This document shows positions 10,020 through 22,980 of a stretch of 64,000 bases of DNA, piece after piece (the stretch's first letter is position 1; each line of letters starts with the position of its first letter). Position numbers and translations under genes: made by a program. A model generated the notes under the pieces. That model worked only from the letters and a program-made list of their open reading frames with translations, searched no databases and was not told the DNA's origin. The DNA is from Hydractinia symbiolongicarpus (lineage: Eukaryota > Cnidaria > Hydrozoa > Anthoathecata > Hydractiniidae): positions 29,700,001 to 29,764,000 of the forward strand of contig NC_079884.1 of the NCBI RefSeq assembly GCF_029227915.1. The letters run 5' to 3'.

Positions 10020-11237
10020 ATAAAAGAAGTTTAATCGCCGGCAAACGAAAACCCGCGATTTCCCGTGAATCCCGGGCTTGGCCCGTATAGTTGAATGTAT
10101 ATAAAGAAAGTACCCAAGGAGTAAACTGATTTCCCGAACGATTTTTCAAATTCTTTCTGCACCACTAGAACGAATGAGACTTGTAGTTTTCAAAAATGTT
10201 TTCATTTTTAATGAGACGCTTAATGAAAGAGGTTTAATCGCCGGCAAACGAAAACCCGCGATTTCCCGTAAATCCCAGGCTTGTCCCGTACAGTCGAGGG
10301 TATACAAAGAAAGTACCCTGTGAGTAAACTCATTTCCAAAACGATTTTTTAAATTATCTTTTCACCACTAAAACGCATGAGACTTGCAGTTTTCAAAAAT
10401 GTTTTCATTTTTGATGAGACGCTTAATGAAAGAGGTTTAATCGCCGGCAAACGAAAACCCGCCATTTTCCGTAAATCCCGGGCTTGGCCCGTATAGTTGA
10501 ATGTATACAAAGAAAGTACCCTGTGAGTAAACTCAATTCTAGAACGATTTTTTAAATTATCTTTTCACCACTTAATCGCATGAGACTTGTAGTTTTCAAA
10601 AATGTTTTCATTTTTTATGACACGCTAAATAAAAGAAGTTTAATCGCCGGCAAACGAAAACCCGCGATTTCCCGTGAATCCCGGGCTTGGCCCGTATAGT
10701 TGAATGTATATAAAGAAAGTACCCAAGGAGTAAACTGATTTCCCGAACGATTTTTCAAATTCTTTCTGCACCACTAGAACGAATGAGACTTGTAGTTTTC
10801 AAAAATGTTTTCATTTTTAATGAGACGCTTAATGAAAGAGGTTTAATCGCCGGCAAACGAAAACCCGCGATTTCCCGTAAATCCCAGGCTTGTCCCGTAC
10901 AGTCGAGGGTATACAAAGAAAGTACCCTGTGAGTAAACTCATTTCCAAAACGATTTTTTAAATTATCTTTTCACCACTAAAACGCATGAGACTTGCAGTT
11001 TTCAAAAATGTTTTTATTTTTGATGAGACGCTGAATGAAAGAGGTTTAATCGCCGGCAAACGAAAACCCGCCATTTCCCGTAAATCCCGGGCTTGGCCCG
11101 TATTGTTGAATGTATACAAAGAAAGTACCCTGTGAGTAAACTCAATTCCAGAACGATTTTTTAAATTATCTTTTCACCACTTAATCGCATGAGACTTGTA
11201 GTTTTCAAAAATGTTTTCATTTTTTATGACACGCTGA
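10020..11237 (+). repeat. 3-mer tandem duplication (609 bp x 2)
   Basis: 10020-10628 and 10629-11237 match at an offset of exactly 609 (3 x 203). Shared markers are CCCGTGAATCCCGGG (10065/10674), CCGTACAGTCGAGGG (10289/10898) and ACTCAATTC(T/C)AGAACG (10535/11144). The same pair recurs at about 23.0-24.2 kb, offset 12981, so it already existed before that larger duplication. Confidence 0.85.
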
Positions 11238-11309
11238 ATAAAAGAAGTTTAATCGCCGGCAAACGAAAACCTGCGATTTCCCGTAAATCCCAGACTCGGT
11301 CCGTATAGT

Positions 11310-14300
11310 CAAAAGTATACAAAGAAAATACCCAGGGAGTAAACTCATTTCGCGAACGATTTTTTAAATTATTATTTCACCACTAAAGCCCATGAGACTT
11401 GTAGTTTTTAAAAATGTTTTCATTTTTGATGAGACGCTGAATAAAAGGAGTTTAATCGCTGGGAAACGAAAACCCGCGATTTCCCGTAAACCCCGGACTC
11501 GGCCCGTATAGTCAAAAGTATACAAAGAAAGTACCCAGGGAGTAAATTCATTTCCCGATCGATTTTTTAAATTATTTTTTCACCACTAAAACGCATGAGA
11601 CTTGTAGTTTTCAAAAATGTTTTCATTTTTGATGAGACACTGAATAAAAGAAGTTTAAACGCCGGCAAACGAAAACCCGCCATTTCCCGTAAATCCCGGG
11701 CTTGGCCCGTATAGTCAAAAGTATACAAAGAAAGTACCCAGGGAGTAAACCCATTTTCCGAACGATTTTTTATAATATTTTTTCACCACTAAAATGCATG
11801 AGACTTGTAGTTTTCAAAAATGTTTTCAATTTTGATGAGACGCTTAATGAAAAAGGTTTAATCGCCGGCAAACGAAAACCCGCGATTTCCCGTAAATCCC
11901 GGGCTTGGCCCGTATAGTCGAATGTATACAAAGAAAGTACCCTGTGAGTAAACTCATTTCCAGAACGATTTTTTAGATTATTTTTTCACCACTAAAACGC
12001 ATGAGACTTGTAGTTTTCAAACTTGTTTTCATTTTTGATGAGACGCTGAATAAAAGAAGTTTAATCGCCGGCAAACAAAAACCTGCGATTTCCCGTGAAT
12101 CCCGGGCTTGGCCCGTATAGTTGAATGTATATAAAGTAAGTACCCAAGGAGTAAACTGATTTCCCGAACGATTTTTCAAATTCTTTCTGCACCACTAGAA
12201 CGAATGAGACTTGTAGTTTTCAAAAATGTTTTTATTTTTAATGAGAGGCTTAATGAAAGAGGTTTAATCGCCGGCAAACGAAAACCCGCGATTTCCCGTA
12301 AATCCCAGGCTTGTCCCGTATAGTCGAGGGTATACAAAGAAAGTACCCTGTGAGTAAACTCATTTCCAAAACGATTTTTTAAATTATCTTTTCACCACTA
12401 AAACGCATGAGACTTGCAGGTTTCAAAAATGTTTTCATTTTTGATGAGACGCTTAATGAAAGAGGTTTAATCGCCGGCAATCGAAAACCCGCGATTTCCC
12501 GTAAATCCCGGGCTTGGCCCGTATAGTTGAATGTATACAAAGAAAGTACCCTGTGAGTAAACTCAATTCCAGAACGATTTTTTAAATTTTTTTTCCTCAC
12601 TTAATCGCATGAGACTTGTAGTTTTCAAAAATGTTTTCATTTTTGTTGAGACGCTTAATGACAGAGGTTTAATCTCCGGCAAACGAAAACCCGCGATTTC
12701 CCGTAAATCCCGGGCTTGGCCCGCATAGTCGAATGTATACAAAGAAAGTACCCTGTTAGTAAACTCATTTCCAGAACGATTTTTTAAATTATTTTTTCAC
12801 CACTAAAACGCATAAGACTTGTAGTTTTTAAAAATGTTTTCATTTTTGATGAGACGCTGAATAAAAGAAGTTTAATCGCCGGCAAACGAAAACCCGCCAT
12901 TTCCCGTAAACCCCGGACTCGGCCCGTATAGTCAAAAGTATACAAAGAAAGTACCCAGGGTGTAAACTCTTTTCCCGAACGATTTTTTAAATTATTATTT
13001 CACCACTAAAGCCCATGAAACTTGTAGTTTTTAAAAATGTTTTCATGTTTGATGAGACGCTGTATAAAAGAAGTTTAATCGCCGGCAAACGAAAACCCGC
13101 GATTTCCCGTAAATCCCGGGCTTGGCCCTTATAGTCAAAAGTATACAAAGAAAATACCCAGGGAGTAAACTCATTTCGCGAACGATTTTTTAAATTATTA
13201 TTTCACCACTAAAGCCCATGAGACTTGTAGTTTTTAAAAATGTTTTCATTTTTGATGAGACGCTGAATAAAAGGAGTTTAATCGCTGGGAAACGAAAACC
13301 CGCGATTTCCCGTAAACCCCGGACTCGGCCCGTATAGTCAAAAGTATACAAAGAAAGTACCCAGGGAGTAAATTCATTTCCCGATCGATTTTTTAAATTA
13401 TTTTTTCACCACTAAAACGCATGAGACTTGTAGTTTTCAAAAATGTTTTCATTTTTGATGAGACACTGAATAAAAGAAGTTTAATCGCCGGCAAACGAAA
13501 ACCCGCCATTTCCCGTAAATCCCGGGCTTGGCCCGTATAGTCAAAAGTATACAAAGAAAGTACCCAGGGAGTAAACCCATTTTCCGAACGATTTTTTATA
13601 TTATTTTTTCACCACTAAAATGCATGAGACTTGTAGTTTTCAAAAATGTTTTCAATTTTGATGAGACGCTTAATGAAAAAGGTTTAATCGCCGGCAAACG
13701 AAAACCCGCGATTTCCCGTAAATCCCGGGCTTGGCCCGTATAGTCGAATGTATACAAAGAAAGTACCCTGTGAGTAAACTCATTTCCAGAACGATTTTTT
13801 AGATTATTTTTTCACCACTAAAACGCATGAGACTTGTAGTTTTCAAACTTGTTTTCATTTTTGATGAGACGCTGAATAAAAGAAGTTTAATCGCCGGCAA
13901 ACAAAAACCTGCGATTTCCCGTGAATCCCGGGCTTGGCCCGTATAGTTGAATGTATATAAAGTAAGTACCCAAGGAGTAAACTGATTTCCCGAACGATTT
14001 TTCAAATTCTTTCTGCACCACTAGAACGAATGAGACTTGTAGTTTTCAAAAATGTTTTTATTTTTAATGAGAGGCTTAATGAAAGAGGTTTAATCGCGGG
14101 CAAACGAAAACCCGCGATTTCCCGTAAATCCCAGGCTTGTCCCGTATAGTCGAGGGTATACAAAGAAAGTACCCTGTGAGTAAACTCATTTCCAAAACGA
14201 TTTTTTAAATTATCTTTTCACCACTAAAACGCATGAGACTTGCAGGTTTCAAAAATGTTTTCATTTTTGATGAGACGCTTAATGAAAGAGGTTTAATCGC

Positions 14301-14960
14301 CGGCAAACGAAAACCCGCGATTTCCCGTAAATCCCGGGCTTGGCCCGTATAGTTGAATGTATACAAAGAAAGTACCCTGTGAGTAAACTCAATTCCAGAA
14401 CGATTTTTTAAATTTTTTTTCACCACTTAATCGCATGAGACTTGTAGTTTTCAAAAATGTTTTCATTTTTGATGAGACGCTTAATGACAGAGGTTTAATC
14501 GCCGGCAAACGAAAACCCGCGATTTCCCGTAAATCCCGGGCTTGGCCCGCATAGTCGAATGTATACAAAGAAAGTACCCTGTGAGTAAACTCATTTCCAG
14601 AACGATTTTTTAAATTATTTTTTCACCACTAAAACGCATAAGACTTGTAGTTTTCAAAAATGTTTTCATTTTTGATGAGACGCTGAATAAAAGAAGTTTA
14701 ATCGCCGGCAAACGAAAACCCGCCATTTCCCGTAAACCCCGGACTCGACCCGTTAGTCAAAAGTATACAAAGAAAGTACCCAGGGTGTAAACTCATTTCC
14801 CGAACGATTTTTTAAATTATTATTTCACCACTAAAGCCCATGAGACTTGTAGTTTTTAAAAATGTTTTCATGTTTGATGACACGCTGTATAAAAGAAGTT
14901 TAATCGCCGGCAAACGAAAACCCGCGATTTCCCGTAAATCCCGGGCTTGGCCCTTATAGT
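11310..14960 (+). repeat. 9-mer higher-order repeat (1826 bp x 2)
   Basis: About 11310-13135 is repeated at 13136-14960, offset 1826 (9 x 203 - 1). Diagnostic variants shared by the copies include ATTTCGCGAACG (11348/13174), CGCTGGGAAACG (about 11457/13283), the TAAACCCATTTTCCG monomer, CTTGCAGGTTTC and the GACAGAGGTTTAAT monomer. A related third copy is at about 26.62-28.42 kb. Confidence 0.85.
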
Positions 14961-15014
14961 CAAAAGTATACAAAGAAAGTACCCAGGGAGTAAACTCATT
15001 TCCCGAACGATTTT

Positions 15015-18000
15015 TTAGATTATTTTTTCACCACTAAAACGCATGAGACTTGTAGTTTTCAAACTTGTTTTCATTTTTGATGAGACGCTGAATAAAAGAA
15101 GTTTAATCGCCGGCAAACGAAAACCCGCGATTTCCCGTAAATCCCGGGCTTGGCCCGTATAGTTGAATGTATACAAAGAAAGTACCCTGTGAGTAAACTC
15201 AATTCCAGAACGATTTTTTAAATTATCTTTTCACCACTTAATCGCATGAGACTTGTAGTTTTCAAAAATGTCTTCATTTTTTATGACACGCTGAATAAAA
15301 AAAGTTTAATCGCCGGCAAACGAAAACCTGCGATTTCCCGTAAATCCCAGACACGGTCCGTATAGTCAAAAGTATACAAAGAAAATACCCAGGGAGTAAA
15401 CTCATTTCCCGAACGATTTTTTAAATTATTATTTCACCACTAAAGCCCATGAGACTTGTAGTTTTTAAAAATGTTTTCATTTTTGATGAGACGCTGAATA
15501 AAAGGAGTTTAATCGCTGGCAAACGAAACCCGCGATTTCCCGTAAACCCCGGACTCGGCCCGTATAGTCAAAAGTATACAAAGAAAGTACCCAGGGAGTA
15601 AATTCATTTCCCGAACGATTTTTTAAATTATCTTTTCACCACTTAATCGCATGAGACTTGTAGTTTTCAAAAATGTTTTCATTTTTTATGACACGCTGAA
15701 TAAAAGAAGTTTAATCGCCGGCAAACGAAAACCTGCGATTTCCCGTAAATTCCGGGCTTGGCCCGTATAGTCAAAAGTATACAAAGAAAGTACCCAGGGA
15801 GTAAACTCATTTCCCGAACGATTTTTTAGATTATTTTTTCACCACTAAAACGCATAAGACTTGTAGTTTTTAAACTTGTTTTCATTTTTGATGAGACGCT
15901 GAATAAAAGAAGTTTAATCGCCGGCAAACGAAAACCCGCGATTTCCCGTAAATCCCGGGCTTGGCCCGTATAGTTGAATGTATACAAAGAAAGTACCCTG
16001 TGAGTAAACTCAATTCCAGAACGATTTTTTAAATTTTTTTTCACCACTAAAACGCATAAGACTTGTAGTTTTCAAAAATGTTTTCATTTTTGATGAGACG
16101 CTTAATGACAGAGGTTTGATCGCCGGCAAACGAAAACCCGCCATTTCCCGTAAACCCCGGACTCGGCCCGTATAGTCAAAAGTATACAAAGAAAGTACCC
16201 AGGGTGTAAACTCATTTCCCGAACGATTTTTTAAATTATTATTTCACCACTAAAGCCCATGAGACTTGTAGTTTTTAAAAATGTTTTCATGTTTGATGAG
16301 ACGCTGTATAAAAGAAGTTTAATCGCCGGCAAACGAAAACCCGCGATTTCCCGTAAATCCCGGGCTTGGCCCTTATAGTCAAAAGTATACAAAGAAAGTA
16401 CCCAGGGAGTAAACTCATTTCCCGAACGATTTTTTAGATTATTTTTTCACCACTAAAACGCATGAGACTTGTAGTTTTCAAACTTGTTTTCATTTTTGAT
16501 GAGACGCTGAATAAAAGAAGTTTAATCGCCGGCAAACGAAAACCCGCGATTTCCCGTAAATCCCGGGCTTGGCCCGTATAGTTGAATGTATACAAAGAAA
16601 GTACCCTGTGAGTAAACTCAATTCCAGAACGATTTTTTAAATTATCTTTTCACCACTTAATCGCATGAGACTTGTAGTTTTTAAAAATGTCTTCATTTTT
16701 TATGACACGCTGAATAAAAAAAGTTTAATCGCCGGCAAACGAAAACCTGCGATTTCCCGTAAATCCCAGACACGGTCCGTATAGTCAAAAGTATACAAAG
16801 AAAATACCCAGGGAGTAAACTCATTTCCCGAACGATTTTTTAAATTATTATTTCACCACTAAAGCCCATGAGACTTGTAGTTTTTAAAAATGTTTTCATT
16901 TTTGATGAGACGCTGAATAAAAGGAGTTTAATCGCTGGCAAACGAAAACCCGCGATTTCCCGTAAACCCCGGACTCGGCCCGTATAGTCAAAAGTATACA
17001 AAGAAAGTACCCAGGGAGTAAATTCATTTCCCGAACGATTTTTTAAATTATCTTTTCACCACTTAATCGCATGAGACTTGTAGTTTTCAAAAATGTTTTC
17101 ATTTTTTATGACACGCTGAATAAAAGAAGTTTAATCGCTGGCAAACGAAAACCTGCGATTTCCCGTAAATTCCGGGCTTGGCCCGTATAGTCAAAAGTAT
17201 ACAAAGAAAGTACCCAGGGAGTAAACTCATTTCCCGAACGATTTTTTATATTATTTTTTCACCACTAAAACGCATAAGACTTGTAGTTTTTAAACTTGTT
17301 TTCATTTTTGATGAGACGCTGAATAAAAGAAGTTTAATCGCCGGCAAACGAAAACCCGCGATTTCCCGTAAATCCCGGGCTGGGCCCGTATAGTTGAATG
17401 TATATAAAGAAAGTACCCAAGGAGTAAACTGATTTCCCGAACGATTTTTCAAATTCTTTCTGCACCACTAGAACGAATGAGACTTGTAGTTTTCAAAAAT
17501 GTTTTCATTTTTAATGAGACGCTTAATGGAAGAGGTTTAATCGCCGCCAAACGAAAACCCCCGATTTCCCGTAAATTCCAGGCTTGTCCCGTATAGTCGA
17601 GGGTATACAAAGAAAGTACCCTGTGAGTAAACTCATTTCCAAAACGATTTTTTGAATTATCTTTTCACCACTAAAACGCATGAGACTTGCAGTTTTCAAA
17701 AATGTTTTCATTTTTGATGAGACGCTTAATGAAAGAGGTTTAATCGCCGGCAAACGAAATCCCGCGATTTCCCGTAAAGCCCGGGCTTCTCCCGTATAGT
17801 CGAGTGTATACAAAGAAAGTACCCTGTGAGTAAACTCATTTCCAGAACGATTTTTTAAATTATTTTTTCACCACTAAAACGCATGAGACTTGTAGTTTTC
17901 AAACTTGTTTTCATTTTTGATGAGACGCTGAATAAAAGAAGTTTAATCGCCGGCAAACGAAAACCCGCGATTTCCCGTAAATCCCGGGCTTGGCCCGTAT

Positions 18001-20696
18001 AGTTGAATGTATACAAAGAAAGTACCCTGTGAGTAAACTCAATTCCAGAACGATTTTTTAAATTATCTTTTCACCACTTAATCGCATGAGACTTGTAGTT
18101 TTCAAAAATGTCTTCATTTTTTATGACACGCTGAATAAAAAAAGTTTAATCGCCGGCAAACGAAAACCTGCGATTTCCCGTAAATCCCAGACACGGTCCG
18201 TATAGTCAAAAGTATACAAAGAAAATACCCAGGGAGTAAACTCATTTCCCGAACGATTTTTTAAATTATTATTTCACCACTAAAGCCCATGAGACTTGTA
18301 GTTTTTAAAAATGTTTTCATTTTTGATGAGACGCTGAATAAAAGGAGTTTAATCGCTGGCAAACGAAACCCGCGATTTCCCGTAAACCCCGGACTCGGCC
18401 CGTATAGTCAAAAGTATACAAAGAAAGTACCCAGGGAGTAAATTCATTTCCCGAACGATTTTTTAAATTATCTTTTCACCACTTAATCGCATGAGACTTG
18501 TAGTTTTCAAAAATGTTTTCATTTTTTATGACACGCTGAATAAAAGAAGTTTAATCGCCGGCAAACGAAAACCTGCGATTTCCCGTAAATTCCGGGCTTG
18601 GCCCGTATAGTCAAAAGTATACAAAGAAAGTACCCAGGGAGTAAACTCATTTCCCGAACGATTTTTTAGATTATTTTTTCACCACTAAAACGCATAAGAC
18701 TTGTAGTTTTTAAACTTGTTTTCATTTTTGATGAGACGCTGAATAAAAGAAGTTTAATCGCCGGCAAACGAAAACCCGCGATTTCCCGTAAATCCCGGGC
18801 TTGGCCCGTATAGTTGAATGTATACAAAGAAAGTACCCTGTGAGTAAACTCAATTCCAGAACGATTTTTTAAATTTTTTTTCACCACTAAAACGCATAAG
18901 ACTTGTAGTTTTCAAAAATGTTTTCATTTTTGATGAGACGCTTAATGACAGAGGTTTGATCGCCGGCAAACGAAAACCCGCCATTTCCCGTAAACCCCGG
19001 ACTCGGCCCGTATAGTCAAAAGTATACAAAGAAAGTACCCAGGGTGTAAACTCATTTCCCGAACGATTTTTTAAATTATTATTTCACCACTAAAGCCCAT
19101 GAGACTTGTAGTTTTTAAAAATGTTTTCATGTTTGATGAGACGCTGTATAAAAGAAGTTTAATCGCCGGCAAACGAAAACCCGCGATTTCCCGTAAATCC
19201 CGGGCTTGGCCCTTATAGTCAAAAGTATACAAAGAAAGTACCCAGGGAGTAAACTCATTTCCCGAACGATTTTTTAGATTATTTTTTCACCACTAAAACG
19301 CATGAGACTTGTAGTTTTCAAACTTGTTTTCATTTTTGATGAGACGCTGAATAAAAGAAGTTTAATCGCCGGCAAACGAAAACCCGCGATTTCCCGTAAA
19401 TCCCGGGCTTGGCCCGTATAGTTGAATGTATACAAAGAAAGTACCCTGTGAGTAAACTCAATTCCAGAACGATTTTTTAAATTATCTTTTCACCACTTAA
19501 TCGCATGAGACTTGTAGTTTTTAAAAATGTCTTCATTTTTTATGACACGCTGAATAAAAAAAGTTTAATCGCCGGCAAACGAAAACCTGCGATTTCCCGT
19601 AAATCCCAGACACGGTCCGTATAGTCAAAAGTATACAAAGAAAATACCCAGGGAGTAAACTCATTTCCCGAACGATTTTTTAAATTATTATTTCACCACT
19701 AAAGCCCATGAGACTTGTAGTTTTTAAAAATGTTTTCATTTTTGATGAGACGCTGAATAAAAGGAGTTTAATCGCTGGCAAACGAAAACCCGCGATTTCC
19801 CGTAAACCCCGGACTCGGCCCGTATAGTCAAAAGTATACAAAGAAAGTACCCAGGGAGTAAATTCATTTCCCGAACGATTTTTTAAATTATCTTTTCACC
19901 ACTTAATCGCATGAGACTTGTAGTTTTCAAAAATGTTTTCATTTTTTATGACACGCTGAATAAAAGAAGTTTAATCGCTGGCAAACGAAAACCTGCGATT
20001 TCCCGTAAATTCCGGGCTTGGCCCGTATAGTCAAAAGTATACAAAGAAAGTACCCAGGGAGTAAACTCATTTCCCGAACGATTTTTTATATTATTTTTTC
20101 ACCACTAAAACGCATAAGACTTGTAGTTTTTAAACTTGTTTTCATTTTTGATGAGACGCTGAATAAAAGAAGTTTAATCGCCGGCAAACGAAAACCCGCG
20201 ATTTCCCGTAAATCCCGGGCTGGGCCCGTATAGTTGAATGTATATAAAGAAAGTACCCAAGGAGTAAACTGATTTCCCGAACGATTTTTCAAATTCTTTC
20301 TGCACCACTAGAACGAATGAGACTTGTAGTTTTCAAAAATGTTTTCATTTTTAATGAGACGCTTAATGGAAGAGGTTTAATCGCCGCCAAACGAAAACCC
20401 CCGATTTCCCGTAAATTCCAGGCTTGTCCCGTATAGTCGAGGGTATACAAAGAAAGTACCCTGTGAGTAAACTCATTTCCAAAACGATTTTTTGAATTAT
20501 CTTTTCACCACTAAAACGCATGAGACTTGCAGTTTTCAAAAATGTTTTCATTTTTGATGAGACGCTTAATGAAAGAGGTTTAATCGCCGGCAAACGAAAT
20601 CCGGCGATTTCCCGTAAAGCCCGGGCTTCTCCCGTATAGTCGAGTGTATACAAAGAAAGTACCCTGTGAGTAAACTCATTTCCAGAACGATTTTTT
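15015..20696 (+). repeat. 14-mer higher-order repeat (2840 bp x 2), nearly identical copies
   Basis: 15017-17856 and 17857-20696 match at offset 2840 (14 x 203 - 2). Reading the two copies line by line I saw only a C/G difference at 17763/20603 inside the aligned core, with variants at the outer edges. Each 14-mer itself contains two diverged 7-mers (offset about 1420), shown by the paired GTCTTCATTTTTTATGACACG and CCCAGACACGGTCCG monomers. The two 1-base-short GAAACCCGCG monomers (about 15525, 18365) are shared by both copies. Confidence 0.9.
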
Positions 20697-22860
20697 AAAT
20701 TATCTTTTCATCACCTAATCGCATGAGACTTGTAGTTTTCAAAAATGTTTTCATTTTTTATGACACGCTGAATAAAAGAAGTTTAATCGCCGGCAAACGA
20801 AAACCTGCGATTTCCCGTAAATCCCAGACTCGGTCCGTATAGTCAAAAGTATACAAAGGAAATACCCAGGGAATAAACTCATTTCCCGAACGATTTTTTA
20901 AATTATTATTTCACCACTAAAGCCCATGAGACTTGTAGTTTTTAAAAATGTTTTCATTTTTGATGAGAAGCTGAATAAAAGGAGTTTAATCGCTGGCAAA
21001 CAAAAACCCGCGATTTCCCGTAAACCCCGGACTCGGCCCGTATAGTCAAAAGTATACAAAGAAAGTACCCAGGGAGTAAATTCATTTCCCGATCGATATT
21101 TTAAATTATTTTTTTACCACTAAAACGCATGAGACTTGTAGTTTTCAAAAATGTTTTCATTTTTGTTGAGACACTGAATAAAAGAAGTTTAATCGCCGGC
21201 AAACGAAAACCCGCCATTTCCCGTAAATCCCGGGCTTGGACGTATAGTCAAAAGTATACAAAGAAAGTACCCAGGGAGTAAACTCATTTCCCGAACGATT
21301 TTTTATATTATTTTTTCACCACTAAAATGCATGAGACTTGTAGTTTTCAAAAATGTTTTCAATTTTGATGAGACGCTTAATGAAAAAGGTTTAATCGCCG
21401 GCAAACGAAAACCCGCGATTTCCCGTAAATCCAGGGCTGGGCCCGTATAGTTGAATGTATATAAAGAAAGTACCCAAGGATTAAACTGATTTCCCGAACG
21501 ATTTTTCAAATTCTTTCTGCACCACTAGAACGAATGAGACTTGTAGTTTTCAAAAATGTTTTCATTTTTAATGAGACGCTTAATGAAAGAGGTTTAATCG
21601 CCGCCAAACGAAAACCCGCAATTTCCCGTAAATCCCAGGCTTGTCCCGTATAGTCGAGGGTAAACAAAGAAAGTACCTTGTGAGTAAACTCATTTCCAAA
21701 ACGATTTTTTGAATTATCTTTTCACCACTAAAACGCATGAGACTTGCAGTTTTCAAAAATGTTTTCATTTTTGATGAGACGTTTAATGAAAGAGGTTTAA
21801 TCGCCGGCAAACGAAAACCCGCCATTTCCCGTAAATCCCGGGCTTGGACGTATAGTCAAAAGTATACAAAGAAAGTACCCAGGAAGTAAACTCATTTCCC
21901 GAACGATTTTTTATATTATTTTTTCACCACTAAAATGCATGAGACTTGTAGTTTTCAAAAATGTTTTCATTTTTGTTGAGACACTGAATAAAAGAAGTTT
22001 AATCGCCGGCAAACGAAAACCCGCCATTTCCCGTGAATCCCGGGCTTGGACGTATAGTCAAAAGTATACAAAGAAAGTACCCAGGGAGTAAACTCATTTC
22101 CCGAACGATTTTTTATATTATTTTTTCACCACTAAAATGCATGAGACTTGTAGTTTTCAAAAATGTTTTCAATTTTGATGAGACGCTTAATAAAAAAGGT
22201 TTAATCGCCGGCAAACGAAAACCCGCGATTTCCCGTAAATCCAGGGCTGGGCCCGTATAGTTGAATGTATATAAAGAAAGTACCCAAGGATTAAACTGAT
22301 TTCCCGAACGATTTTTCAAATTCTTTCTGCACCACTAGAACGAATGAGACTTGTAGTTTTCAAAAATGTTTTCATTTTTAATGAGACGCTTAATGAAAGA
22401 GGTTTAATCGCCGCCAAACGAAAACCCGCAATTTCCCGTAAATCCCAGGCTTGTCCCGTATAGTCGAGGGTATACAAAGAAAGTACCTTGTGAGTAAACT
22501 CATTTCCAAAACGATTTTTTGAATTATCTTTTCACCACTAAAACGCATGAGACTTGCAGTTTTCAAAAATGTTTTCATTTTTGATGAGACGCTTAATGAA
22601 AGAGGTTTAATCGCCGGCAAACGAAAACCCGCCATTTCCCGTAAATCCCGGGCTTGGACGTATAGTCAAAAGTATACAAAGAAAGTACCCAGGAAGTAAA
22701 CTCATTTCCCGAACGATTTTTTATATTATTTTTTCACCACTAAAATGCATGAGACTTGTAGTTTTCAAAAATGTTTTCAATTTTGATGAGACGCCTAATG
22801 AAAAAGGTTTAATCGCTGGCAAACGAAAACCCGCAATTTCCCGTAAATCCCGGGCTTGGC
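20640..22860 (+). repeat. 8-mer-type block with 4-mer (810 bp) tandem duplication
   Basis: The left part matches 7.64-9.43 kb at offset 12375, for instance AAGGAAATACCCAGGGAAT at 20856 versus 8481. Inside it, 21303-22112 is repeated at 22113-22922 with offset 810 (4 x 203 - 2): CCAGGGCTGGGCCCG and the CCTTGTGAG monomer occur in both. Confidence 0.8.
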
Positions 22861-22980
22861 CTGTATAGTCGAATGTATACAAAGTAAGTACCCTGTGAGT
22901 AAACTCATTTCCAGAACGATTTTTTAGATTATTTTTTCACCACTAAAACGCACGAGACTTGTAGTTTTCAAACTTGTTTT

